A stretch of DNA of 64,000 nt from Mycolicibacterium rhodesiae NBB3. Its GTDB lineage: Bacteria > Actinomycetota > Actinomycetes > Mycobacteriales > Mycobacteriaceae. How positions within the stretch are numbered: the stretch's first letter is position 1; the number at the start of each line of letters is the position of its first letter. Shown here one piece after another: positions 42,809-50,872 of the stretch. The stretch covers positions 5,766,001 to 5,830,000 of the forward strand of contig NC_016604.1 of the NCBI RefSeq assembly GCF_000230895.2, written 5' to 3'. The notes below the pieces were generated by a model. It made no database searches. It was not told the DNA's origin and saw only the letters and a list, made by a program, of their open reading frames with translations. The translations under genes were made by a program, and so were the position numbers.

Positions 42809-42899
42809 GACGCATGACCCTACGGGGCGCGTGCATCACCTCCGAAAACACCCGTATGCCAGAATGTCGACAGTTGTCCGCCCACCGAGAGGAGCAGCC

Positions 42900-43163
42900 G
42901 TGGCCACCACTGAGGTCGAGCGTCACCCCGGCAGGGCTGTCGCCGACGTCGAGGATGTGCCGTCCGCCGAGTGGGGCTGGTCGAAGGAGAATCACAAGGC
43001 GATCCACCTCGGCGGCATCTTGGCGGGGCTCTTCTTGCTGGCCATGCTGCGTGGCAACCACGTGGGACGCGTCGAGGACGGCTTCCTCATCGGCTTTGCC
43101 GTGCTGATCTTCGTCGCGGTCGGCCGCGACTGGTGGCTGCGACGCCGCGGCTGGATCCGCTAG
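42900..43163 (+). CDS. DUF2631 small membrane protein (Rv2876-like)
   Basis: 87 residues from GTG 42900, with an AGAGGAG site nine bases before it. A polar N-terminus (about 35 residues) is followed by two membrane helices (HLGGILAGLFLLAML and FLIGFAVLIFVAVG) and a basic C-terminal tail WWLRRRGWIR. This matches DUF2631, found in mycobacteria near the dipZ-mpt70 region (Rv2876). The function is unknown. It overlaps the convergent neighbour by 4 bp. The gene continues the synteny with the tuberculosis locus after an insertion of about 6 kb. Confidence 0.8.
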   Translation: MATTEVERHPGRAVADVEDVPSAEWGWSKENHKAIHLGGILAGLFLLAMLRGNHVGRVEDGFLIGFAVLIFVAVGRDWWLRRRGWIR

Positions 43164-43678
43164 ACCGAGTGCAGCGGGCGCAGCGCGTCCGGACCGAGGT
43201 TGTATAGCGTCTCGGTTCCCGCGACCGACACCGTCGCCGCACCGAGTGCGTGCGCCTTGAACGCTCGGGCAGCCGCACTCAGCCGGTGTTCGATCGGGTC
43301 GGCCTTGCGGCTGAACTCGGTCGGCCAGTCCTGACCCCACACCGTCACCTGGGTCAGACCCCGCTTCACGATGCCGAGCACGCCGGCCCGGATTCGCTCG
43401 TCGGTCAGCGCGGCCGCGCTGACGGCAAGGGCCCCGCCGCGCGTCGCCATCTTCATGACGTCGGACAACTCCGCGTCGAGGTGCGACGCACCGAGTATCG
43501 CGACGGGCCGCGTATCGCCGTCGCCGGTGAGCACCACCTTGACGTCCCATCCGGCTCTGGCCTTGTCACACATCCATCCGCCGGCCGACCCGACCAGATC
43601 GGCAATGCTGTTGGCGACCACGGTCAGCTGGTAGCGGCGACTGGAGATGGGATTCGATTCGTCGAGCGGCAGAGGCAC
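43160..43678 (-). CDS. Conserved mycobacterial hypothetical protein
   Basis: 172 residues from GTG 43678. I do not recognise a named family. It reads as a cytosolic alpha/beta protein with two repeats of a hydrophobic strand-helix pattern (VANSIADLVGSAGGWMCDKA near the start, then VVLTGDGDTRPVAILGASH). It has one Cys near residue 37. There is no signal peptide or membrane helix. Two copies of the recurrent bipartite motif lie directly upstream, so it may be controlled with the DUF427 gene and the acyl-CoA dehydrogenase/GAP pair. Confidence 0.6.
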   Translation of the reverse strand: MPLPLDESNPISSRRYQLTVVANSIADLVGSAGGWMCDKARAGWDVKVVLTGDGDTRPVAILGASHLDAELSDVMKMATRGGALAVSAAALTDERIRAGVLGIVKRGLTQVTVWGQDWPTEFSRKADPIEHRLSAAARAFKAHALGAATVSVAGTETLYNLGPDALRPLHSV

Positions 43679-43687
43679 CTAGAGAGC

Positions 43688-43761
43688 GTGACACTTTTTG
43701 AAGTATCTGTAAAGAATGAGTTTCGGCGCCGACGTGACGGGACGCCACAAATCTGTAAACC
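43688..43761. promoter_or_regulatory. Two copies of a recurrent bipartite promoter-like motif
   Basis: Copy 1: GTGACA (43688-43693), 16 bp, TAAAGA (43710-43715). Copy 2: GTGACG (43734-43739), 16 bp, TAAACC (43756-43761). Both are preceded by ATCTG directly before the second box. The same layout recurs at 45297 and 57684. On the minus strand copy 1 ends 9 bp before the GTG of the 172-residue gene. The motif may be an operator or a promoter class; the acting factor is unknown. Confidence 0.5.
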
Positions 43762-43782
43762 ATGAATTCAAATAGGTTGAGG

Positions 43783-45213
43783 TCACCCCACCGCGGCGGC
43801 CAGCGGCATGGCGGCGCCCACTTCCGTCAGCTCGACGGGCAGGCCCGCCGCCCGGCGTATCTCGACGAATGAGTCGATCATCGCGTCGGTGGCCTCGTGC
43901 GGGTCGGCAAGGGTGCTGTCGTCGGTCAGCACCGAGATCGCGAGCTGGTCGACGTAACTCCAGACCGTGATGTTCATGCCGCTGCCGGCGACCACCGGAC
44001 CGACCGAGTAGATCTCGGTGACGAGACCGCCTTCGATCGAGCCTCGATCGCGCGGACCCGGCACGTTGGAGACCGTCAGATTGAACACGCTCGCGGACTC
44101 CACGCGACGGGCCTGGCGGCGGAATATCCCCGGCGCCATCGCCGGCGGCAGGTAGGACATCCACGCGGGCAGTACCGCTGGACCCAGCAGTTGATGATTC
44201 TCTTTGGCGATTCCGGTGGACAAGGCGGTCAGCCGCACCCGTTCCATCGGATCGTCGATGTGGACCGGCAATGACGGTGTGATGTAGGTGAACTCGTTGC
44301 CTGCCAACCGCTCCCGAGAGGGATTGGTGCTCACCGGCACACCTGCGAGCAACGGCTCGTCGGCCCGCCCGTCGTAGCGCAGCGACAGGCGGCGGAGCGC
44401 GCCCGCGGCCGTCGCCAACACGATGTCGTTGAGCGTCACGCCCAGGTGCTTGGCGGTCTCCTTCACATCGGACAGAGCCAGCGGCGCCGTCGCGAAGCGG
44501 CGACCCGGGGTCACCCGGTGGTTGACGAAGCACGACGGCGGCGCGAAGTTGCGGGCCAGGTCCGGGTGCTTCCCGCGCTCCTTGGACCGCTGCCTGACCC
44601 GCGAGACCCCCGTGGCGGTCTCGCTCACCAGCCGCGGCAGCTTGCGGATCAGGCCGACGTGATCGCGTCCCGCTTCGGCCAGCAGGCGCCCGCGGGTGCG
44701 GGGCATGTTGTTCAGTGTCGGCGTCACGACGTCACCGGATGCGAACGGTTCCATCGCTTTCGCCATCTGATTGGCTGACGCGACCCCGTCGGCGAGGACG
44801 TGGTGAACCTTGTGCACGATGGCGATCCGGTCGTCGGCCAGACCCTCGACGAGATACATCTCCCACAGCGGACGAGCACGGTCCAGCGGCGTGCTGGCGA
44901 TCTCGCCGATCAGCCCGTCGAGTTCTCGCCGGCCGCCGGGAGCGGGCACGCGTGCCCGGCGGAGGTGGTAGTCGAGGTCGATGTCGTCGTTCTCGACCCA
45001 CATCGGGTGGTGCAGCTTCATGGGAATGCCGACGAGTTGGTAGCGCAGCGGCGTCAGCGCCATCAGTCGCGGATAGGCGACCCGGCGGAACAAGTCGAAG
45101 TCGAACCCGTCGACACCCGATACGTCGAGGATGCCGATCTTCAGCGTGTGCATGTGGACTTCGGGCGTTTCGCTGTACAGCATCAAGGCGTCAACGCCGT
45201 TGAGTCGTTTCAT
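43783..45213 (-). CDS. Wax ester synthase/diacylglycerol acyltransferase (WS/DGAT)
   Basis: 476 residues from ATG 45213. The catalytic motif HHVLADG is at 137-143 and the C-terminal PLF-like loop NLTVSNVPGP is present. The family esterifies diacylglycerol or a fatty alcohol with acyl-CoA, storing triacylglycerol or wax esters in lipid droplets. Mycobacteria carry many paralogues, and which substrate this one uses cannot be read. The open frame further upstream is not family-like and overlaps the next gene promoter. Confidence 0.9.
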   Translation of the reverse strand: MKRLNGVDALMLYSETPEVHMHTLKIGILDVSGVDGFDFDLFRRVAYPRLMALTPLRYQLVGIPMKLHHPMWVENDDIDLDYHLRRARVPAPGGRRELDGLIGEIASTPLDRARPLWEMYLVEGLADDRIAIVHKVHHVLADGVASANQMAKAMEPFASGDVVTPTLNNMPRTRGRLLAEAGRDHVGLIRKLPRLVSETATGVSRVRQRSKERGKHPDLARNFAPPSCFVNHRVTPGRRFATAPLALSDVKETAKHLGVTLNDIVLATAAGALRRLSLRYDGRADEPLLAGVPVSTNPSRERLAGNEFTYITPSLPVHIDDPMERVRLTALSTGIAKENHQLLGPAVLPAWMSYLPPAMAPGIFRRQARRVESASVFNLTVSNVPGPRDRGSIEGGLVTEIYSVGPVVAGSGMNITVWSYVDQLAISVLTDDSTLADPHEATDAMIDSFVEIRRAAGLPVELTEVGAAMPLAAAVG

Positions 45214-45296
45214 GTCCCCCCGTTCGAATACACCCGTACCCGCACTCCCCCAATTGCACTCCTTCGGCGGCCCGATCACGCGACTTCGCCAAAGAA

Positions 45297-45324
45297 ATGA
45301 CACTTCTCCGACGCTTTGTAAAGC
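45297..45324 (+). promoter_or_regulatory. Recurrent bipartite promoter motif before the DUF427 gene
   Basis: ATGACA (45297-45302), 16 bp, TAAAGC (45319-45324), preceded by TG as an extended -10. The ATG at 45332 lies seven bases after the -10, which places transcription start at the start codon and implies a leaderless mRNA. Confidence 0.55.
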
Positions 45325-45331
45325 TATGTTG

Positions 45332-45997
45332 ATGAGTCTCGTCACCGGGCGCGGCCCGCTGAGTAAAGATCCTGCCGGATGGTTCTCGCCGCCGGTCGCC
45401 GCCGGCACCGTTTATGTCGAACCTCACCCTCGGCGAGTGCAGGCGTTGCGCGGCGAGCACGCGGTGATCGACACGGAGCAGGCGCTGTTGGTGCACCGAC
45501 CCGACCGGCCGTTGAGCTATGCCTTCCCCGTCGACGAGATCGGCGATCTGCCCGGTGAGCCCGTACCCGAGGCGCCCGGCTATGTCCGGGTGCCGTGGGA
45601 TGCGGTCGACGTGTGGGTGGAGGAAGGCCGTCGTCTCGTCCACTATCCGCCGAATCCGTATCACCGCGTCGACTGCCGTCCGACAGCCCGCGCACTGCGC
45701 GTCGCACTCGGTGACGAGATCCTTGTCGACACCACGGACACGACGATCGTCTTCGAAACCGCACTGGAACCTCGCCTCTACGTTGCGCCTTCGTTGGTGC
45801 GCACCGATCTGCTGCAGCGTTCGCAGACGAGCAGCTACTGCAATTACAAGGGCTATGCGACCTACTGGTCGGCAGGCGCCGTCGGCGACGTCGCGTGGAG
45901 TTACGAGGATCCGCTCCCCGAAACCTCGCCCGTCAGAGGATTTTTCAGCTTCGACCCCGGCCTTGCCGACGTGACGGCCGACCTGCCACGCGCCTGA
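45332..45997 (+). CDS. DUF427 protein
   Basis: 221 residues from ATG 45332; a second in-frame ATG at 45326 would add two residues. The DUF427 core (nucleotidyltransferase-like beta fold) appears twice: VYVEPHPRRVQALRGEHAVIDT and then LRVALGDEILVDTTDTTIVFET, with SYCNYKGYATYWS near the C-terminus. The function is unknown. The promoter motif upstream places transcription start at the ATG. The divergent WS/DGAT gene begins 118 bp away. Confidence 0.7.
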   Translation: MSLVTGRGPLSKDPAGWFSPPVAAGTVYVEPHPRRVQALRGEHAVIDTEQALLVHRPDRPLSYAFPVDEIGDLPGEPVPEAPGYVRVPWDAVDVWVEEGRRLVHYPPNPYHRVDCRPTARALRVALGDEILVDTTDTTIVFETALEPRLYVAPSLVRTDLLQRSQTSSYCNYKGYATYWSAGAVGDVAWSYEDPLPETSPVRGFFSFDPGLADVTADLPRA

Positions 45998-46080
45998 CCC
46001 GTTCTTACGGTTGCGTAGGTTACGGTTGCGTACGTTTTCGCTGCTCAGCCACACTTCAATCGGCTACAGAGAAGGGAACC

Positions 46081-47916
46081 GTGGTGGGGCACTACATCGC
46101 CAACGTCCGCGATATCGAGTTCAACCTGTTCGAGGTGCTCGGGCTCGGCAGCGTGCTGGAGTCCGGTGGCTACGGCGACCTCGACGTGGACACGGTGCGC
46201 ACCATGCTCGACGAGGTCGCCCGGCTGGCCGAAGGTCCGGTAGCGGAGTCGTTCGCGTCCGCAGACCGTCATCCGCCCGTCTTCGACCCACAGACGCATT
46301 CCATCAGCGTGCCGGGCGAATTGGCCAAGTCCATACAGGCGGTCAAAGACGCCGAGTGGTGGCGGATCGGCATCGCCGAGGAGATCGGCGGAGTCGCGGC
46401 GCCTGCGCCGCTGGTATGGGCCATCAACGAAATACTGCTCGTCGCCAACTCGTCGGCCGCATTCTGGTGGGCGTTGGGGCCGTCGATGGCCAACGCGCTG
46501 TACGTCGAAGGAACCGACGAGCAGAAGCGTTGGGCCGCAGCGGGTGTCGAGCGCGGCTGGGCAGGCACCATGGTGCTGACGGAGCCCGACGCCGGCTCCG
46601 ACGTGGGAGCGGGCCGCGCCAAGGCCATCGCACAACCCGACGGGACCTGGCACATCGAAGGCGTCAAGCGCTTCATCTCCGGCGGCGACGTGGGTGACAC
46701 CGCCGAGAACATCTTCCACCTCGTGCTGGCCCGTCCCGAGGGCGCGGGTCCTGGGACGAAGGGGTTGAGCCTGTTCTATGTCCCCAAGTTCCTGTTCGAT
46801 CTCGAGACATTCGAACTCGGCCCTCGCAACGGTGTTTTCACGACCGGTCTGGAACACAAGATGGGGATCAAGTCGTCGCCGACGTGCGAGCTGACCTTCG
46901 GCGCGGACGGCGTGCCGGCCGTCGGTTATCTGGTCGGCGACACTCACAACGGCATCGCGCAGATGTTCACCGTCATCGAGAACGCCAGGATGACCATCGG
47001 CGTCAAGGCGGCGGGCACACTGTCGACGGGATATCTGAACGCGCTGGCCTACGCCAAGGACCGCATCCAGGGCGCCGACATGACCCAGATGACGGACAAG
47101 ACAGCGCCACGCGTGCCGATCATCGCCCATCCCGACGTACGGCGAAGTCTGATGACGCAGAAGGCGTACGCCGAAGGTCTGCGCGCGCTCTACATGTACG
47201 CCGCGGCGCATCAGAACAACGATGTCGCCCAGCATGTCTCGGGAGCAGATCCGCAGATGGCGCATCGGGTCGACGATCTGCTGCTGCCCATCGTCAAGGG
47301 TGTCGGTTCGGAACGTGCATACGAGATCCTGACCGAGTCGCTGCAGACACTCGGCGGTTCGGGCTTCCTGCAGGACTACCCCATCGAGCAGTACATCCGC
47401 GACGCGAAGATCGACTCGCTGTACGAGGGCACCACCGCCATTCAAGCCATGGACTTCATCTTCCGGAAGATATTCCGCGACAACGGCGCTGCGCTGGCCC
47501 ACGTCGCCACGCAGATCAGCAAGTCCATCGATGACTGCGACGGGGCGCTCAAAGCGCAGTCCGATCAACTGCGGATCGCGCTTGCCGACGTGCAGGCGAT
47601 GACGGCCAAGTTGACCGAATACCTGATGGCCGCCTCCGAGCAGCCGTCGGAGATCTACAAGATCGGCCTCGCCTCGGTGCGATACCTGATGGCCGTCGGG
47701 GACCTGATCATCGGATGGCAACTGCTGGTGCAGGCGGACGTCGCACACGCGGCGTTGGAGGCCGGGGCGTCGGACAGTGACGAGGCCTTCTATCGAGGCA
47801 AGGTCGCGACCGCCGCGTTCTTCGCCGCGAACATGCTGCCGAGGATCACCACGATCCGCGGCATCGTCGATACCATCGACGACGAGATCATGCGCCTGCC
47901 CGAAGCGGCGTTCTAG
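46081..47916 (+). CDS. Acyl-CoA dehydrogenase, FadE5-like
   Basis: 611 residues, the same length as M. tuberculosis FadE5, and of the same large ACAD group with an extra C-terminal helical region (from about residue 450). The N-terminus MVGHYIANVRDIEFNLFEVLG is typical. The flavin/substrate motif is TEPDAGSDVGAGRAK, and the catalytic Glu lies in LYEGTTAIQAMDFIFRK. It would introduce the double bond of acyl-CoA at the first step of beta-oxidation, with broad chain length. The start is GTG 46081 after GAAGGG; a GTG one codon later is possible. Confidence 0.9.
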   Translation: MVGHYIANVRDIEFNLFEVLGLGSVLESGGYGDLDVDTVRTMLDEVARLAEGPVAESFASADRHPPVFDPQTHSISVPGELAKSIQAVKDAEWWRIGIAEEIGGVAAPAPLVWAINEILLVANSSAAFWWALGPSMANALYVEGTDEQKRWAAAGVERGWAGTMVLTEPDAGSDVGAGRAKAIAQPDGTWHIEGVKRFISGGDVGDTAENIFHLVLARPEGAGPGTKGLSLFYVPKFLFDLETFELGPRNGVFTTGLEHKMGIKSSPTCELTFGADGVPAVGYLVGDTHNGIAQMFTVIENARMTIGVKAAGTLSTGYLNALAYAKDRIQGADMTQMTDKTAPRVPIIAHPDVRRSLMTQKAYAEGLRALYMYAAAHQNNDVAQHVSGADPQMAHRVDDLLLPIVKGVGSERAYEILTESLQTLGGSGFLQDYPIEQYIRDAKIDSLYEGTTAIQAMDFIFRKIFRDNGAALAHVATQISKSIDDCDGALKAQSDQLRIALADVQAMTAKLTEYLMAASEQPSEIYKIGLASVRYLMAVGDLIIGWQLLVQADVAHAALEAGASDSDEAFYRGKVATAAFFAANMLPRITTIRGIVDTIDDEIMRLPEAAF

Positions 47917-47968
47917 CGGTCACCCAGACGCGGGAACAACGCGCGCGCCTGATCACGACGCCGCTTCC

Positions 47969-48028
47969 GTGTGCACTCCGATTGCAAAAGCGCTGCAATA
48001 CCGCCAGATTCGCGATCTGACTGCACAC
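47969..48028. repeat. Cloverleaf-like intergenic element
   Basis: Three nested or adjacent perfect stems: outer GTGTGCA (47969-47975) with TGCACAC (48022-48028), an inner hairpin ATTGCA (47981-47986) with TGCAAT (47994-47999), and a second inner hairpin CAGAT (48005-48009) with ATCTG (48015-48019). Together they fold a three-way junction in the gap between the convergent fadE5-like and tetR genes. It has no tRNA arms. It may act as a two-way terminator or be one copy of a dispersed repeat. Confidence 0.6.
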
Positions 48029-48038
48029 TCGGGCCGAG

Positions 48039-48701
48039 TCAGGCGGCCGAGTCGGGTTTGGTGAGGCCGTCCAGATCCGGTAGCGGGCGGCTGCAGATCT
48101 CGCGTGCTTCCTCGGCGGGCACGCCGAACAGCCGCAGGATGTCCGCGGTCACTGCGTCAGCGGCCTCCGCGTCGTCTCGTTTGGGTTGGTTGCGCAACAG
48201 ATTGCCCAGTCCGAGAAGTGCACCGCCCGCCATCGCGAGCGCGAGTTCAGGATCGTCGACGCTGAATCGCCCCGCACGGGTGGCCTCTTCGATGTCGCGC
48301 AGGGCGCGTGGCGCCAACCCTTTGTCCGATGCCAGCAGAGTCATGCCGGTCGCGAGCAGGATCTGGCTCTCCTGCGGTCGCCGACGAAACATGCGAACGG
48401 TCAGCCGGTAGCTGCACGCGAACGTCTCGGCGGGGTCGTCGATCGACGACGTCAGCTCATCCAGCAGTGCGCCGTGGGCGTCGAGCACCTCGGCGACCGC
48501 GGCGTCGAACAGTTGCTCCTTGTTATCGAAGTGGTTGTAGAAGGAGCCCATCCCGACGTCGGCGGCCTGGGTGATCTCCAGGACCGGCGCATTGACCTTG
48601 CCCGCGGCGATGAAGCTCTGCGCCGCCTTGATCAAGGCAGCACGCGTGCGTTGCTTGCGCCGCTCGAGGCGGTTGATCGGCGCCTCCGGTTGATCGCTCA
48701 C
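48039..48701 (-). CDS. TetR-family repressor of the aromatic cluster
   Basis: 220 residues from GTG 48701. The helix-turn-helix reads LEITQAADVGMGSFYNHF, then DNKEQLFDAAV. The C-terminal domain (LLATGMTLLASDKGLAP; AMAGGALLGLGNLLRN) resembles mycobacterial regulators of sterol/lipid genes. It is divergent from the ring-cleavage dioxygenase across a 105-bp gap with two palindromes, so it probably represses that operon. A third, related palindrome lies 5.8 kb away inside the same cluster. Confidence 0.85.
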   Translation of the reverse strand: MSDQPEAPINRLERRKQRTRAALIKAAQSFIAAGKVNAPVLEITQAADVGMGSFYNHFDNKEQLFDAAVAEVLDAHGALLDELTSSIDDPAETFACSYRLTVRMFRRRPQESQILLATGMTLLASDKGLAPRALRDIEEATRAGRFSVDDPELALAMAGGALLGLGNLLRNQPKRDDAEAADAVTADILRLFGVPAEEAREICSRPLPDLDGLTKPDSAA

Positions 48702-48719
48702 CCACTCACGGTAGCAGAG

Positions 48720-48787
48720 ATCCTCAGTTTTGAGGATTTCGTCAAAACCCTTGACTGAGTGTCGCGTCGTATGTGACGATTTCGTCA
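48720..48787. promoter_or_regulatory. Two palindromic TetR operator candidates
   Basis: ATCCTCA-GTTT-TGAGGAT (48720-48737) and TGACGA-TT-TCGTCA (48774-48787) are perfect palindromes. The 10-mer GATTTCGTCA occurs in both halves of the gap (48735-48744 and 48778-48787). They lie between the divergent tetR and dioxygenase starts. Confidence 0.6.
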
Positions 48788-48806
48788 GTTAAGGAAGGAA
48801 CCCTCC

Positions 48807-49937
48807 ATGAGCAGCATCATCGGCGCGCACAACGAGCTGCACAGCGAGCAGGGCGCACGCAGCGGCGAGCACTCCGGACGGTCCCCCGATCCGGTTATCA
48901 AGGTCGCCGACATCGCCTGGCTGGAGTTCGAGAAGCCCGATCTGGCGCGCGCCGAAGCGTTCGCCCGCGCCTTCGGTTTCGCCACCACGCTGCGCACTGC
49001 CGACGAACTACACCTGCGCGGCGCGAACGCCGGCGCCCCGTGCGTGCTGCTTCGCCGCGGACCGCGGTCGCGATTCGTCGGCGTTGCATTCAGGACTCAG
49101 GACGACGCGGATGTGCTTCGCCTCGGAAACGCCACCGATACCCGCGTACGGGCACTACCCGAATCGATCGGCGGGGTGTCGGTCGACCTGGTGGACCCGA
49201 GCGGAGTTCCCGTTCGCGTGGTCTCCGGCATGCACACGCTGCCCGAACTACCGAAGCAACTGCCACACACCTTCAACTTCGGAGACCGAACACCACGCAC
49301 CAACGCGACGCAGCGCCCCGCGCGCGTACCCGCAACGGTTCAGCGCCTGGGTCACGTCGTAATGCAGACCGCCGACTACACCCAGACGCTGAACTGGTAT
49401 CTCGACCACCTCGGCATGATCGTCAGCGACTTCCTCTACTACCCGGGGCAGCGCGACCGCGGTCCGGCGATGAGCTTCATCCGCACCGATCGGGGGGCGC
49501 TGGCCACCGATCACCACACGCTGGCGCTGGCGCTCGGTCCGACCGCACGCTATGTGCACTCGGCGTATCAGGTGTGCGATCTCGACGCGCTGGCAGCAGG
49601 CGGCGAATACCTCTGCGAGCGTGGCTATTTCCGGTCGTGGGGCATCGGCCGCCACATCCAGGGCAGCCAGCTCTTCGACTATTGGCGCGACCCCGACGGA
49701 TTTCTGGTCGAGCACTTCGCCGACGGTGACATGTTCGACAACACGCTGGAACCGGGGTGGGCGCCGTTCACGGCGTCCGGCCTGGCTCAGTGGGGTCCGG
49801 CAGTGACCAAGGACTTCCTCGGCATCAACCCCAAAGCGCTTCCCCACGAAGCACGTTCGATCCTCGACGCCCTTCGCGGCGACAACGAGTTCACCCTCAC
49901 CCGCCTCCGCGGCCTGATGAAAGTAGCCACCTCATGA
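48807..49937 (+). CDS. Extradiol ring-cleavage dioxygenase-like protein (two VOC modules)
   Basis: 376 residues. Two vicinal-oxygen-chelate modules, at about 30-165 and 185-330. The second carries the iron-ligand candidates His in RLGHVVMQT, His in ATDHHTLALAL and Glu in DGFLVEHFADG, as in type I extradiol dioxygenases. It would cleave a catechol-like ring with O2. The first ~30 residues are an unusual polar extension. The RBS is AAGGAAGGAA. The FAH hydrolase start overlaps its stop (ATGA), tying ring cleavage to hydrolysis. Confidence 0.8.
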   Translation: MSSIIGAHNELHSEQGARSGEHSGRSPDPVIKVADIAWLEFEKPDLARAEAFARAFGFATTLRTADELHLRGANAGAPCVLLRRGPRSRFVGVAFRTQDDADVLRLGNATDTRVRALPESIGGVSVDLVDPSGVPVRVVSGMHTLPELPKQLPHTFNFGDRTPRTNATQRPARVPATVQRLGHVVMQTADYTQTLNWYLDHLGMIVSDFLYYPGQRDRGPAMSFIRTDRGALATDHHTLALALGPTARYVHSAYQVCDLDALAAGGEYLCERGYFRSWGIGRHIQGSQLFDYWRDPDGFLVEHFADGDMFDNTLEPGWAPFTASGLAQWGPAVTKDFLGINPKALPHEARSILDALRGDNEFTLTRLRGLMKVATS

Positions 49938-50872
49938 CCACATCCGTGCTCCGCACCGCCGACGCCTGGTGGGTCCAGACACCCACCGGTGCCGCACGAA
50001 TCGCCACCGCGGCGACGACCACCGGCGAGTTGCTCGCCGACCGCGACGCCATCGAGCGTGCCGCGCACAGCACCGACACCGTGCCGGTCGACTCGCTGAC
50101 GCTGCTCTCCCCCGTGACGCGACCGTGCCGCGTCGTGGCGCAAATGACGAATTTCGCATCGCACGTCAAGGACGCGGGCATGAACCCGGCGTCGATCCCG
50201 CTCACCTTCTTCCGCAAGTCGTCGGCGTCCATCAGCGGGCCGTTCGACGACATCGTCAAGCCCGGCCATGTGAAATTTCTCGACTACGAGGTCGAGATCG
50301 GCTTGGTGATCGGACGCGACATCCCGGTCGGCACGGCGATCTCCGAATCCGCGCTGTCCGACTACATCGCCGGACTCGTTGTCACCAACGATGTCTCGGC
50401 CCGCGACATCCAACTCCCCCAAACCCAGTTCTACGAGGCCAAGTCCTATCCGACGTTCACTCCGGTCGGGCCTGCACTGGTCCTGCTCGACGCCGACGAA
50501 CTGAAACGCTTCACCGATCTACGCCTGCGATTGCGGGTCAACGGCGAGATACGGCAGGACATGGTCGTAGGTGACGACATGATCTACCGGCCGATGCAGG
50601 CTCTGGAGTCGCTGGCCCGATTCCAGGACCTGGCCGCTGGCGACCTTGTGATGACGGGCACGCCGGCCGGGACCGCATTGAGCGCACCGCCCAAGCCCAT
50701 CGAGATCATCGGATCGCTGCTGCCGCCCGCCGTCAAATGGAAGGCATTCTTCAACCGCCAGGCCAAGAACACGAAGTATCTGAAGCACGGCGACTTGGTG
50801 GAGCTGAGCGTCGCGACCGATGACGGCGTCATCGATCTCGGTGTACAACGCACCGCCGTGAGGTACGCATGA
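49934..50872 (+). CDS. Fumarylacetoacetate hydrolase-family protein
   Basis: 312 residues. FAH fold with the conserved metal region FLDYEVEIGLVIGRDI, VVTNDVSARDIQLPQTQF and the tail DLVMTGTPAGTAL. Members hydrolyse or decarboxylate ring-cleavage products such as fumarylpyruvate or 2-hydroxymuconate-type acids. The ATG overlaps the dioxygenase stop, and its own stop overlaps the next gene by ATGA, so the three are a coupled unit. The exact reaction is not identifiable. Confidence 0.85.
   Translation: MTTSVLRTADAWWVQTPTGAARIATAATTTGELLADRDAIERAAHSTDTVPVDSLTLLSPVTRPCRVVAQMTNFASHVKDAGMNPASIPLTFFRKSSASISGPFDDIVKPGHVKFLDYEVEIGLVIGRDIPVGTAISESALSDYIAGLVVTNDVSARDIQLPQTQFYEAKSYPTFTPVGPALVLLDADELKRFTDLRLRLRVNGEIRQDMVVGDDMIYRPMQALESLARFQDLAAGDLVMTGTPAGTALSAPPKPIEIIGSLLPPAVKWKAFFNRQAKNTKYLKHGDLVELSVATDDGVIDLGVQRTAVRYA

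Noticed and set aside
43762..43875. Small plus-strand ORF after the second bipartite motif
   Set aside because: It is antisense to the WS/DGAT gene, about 37 codons long, and has no ribosome site or similarity. The motif itself was kept as a finding.
47960..48035. tRNA gene
   Set aside because: The three stems form a three-way junction, but there is no anticodon loop, no T-psi-C sequence and no CCA-type acceptor geometry.
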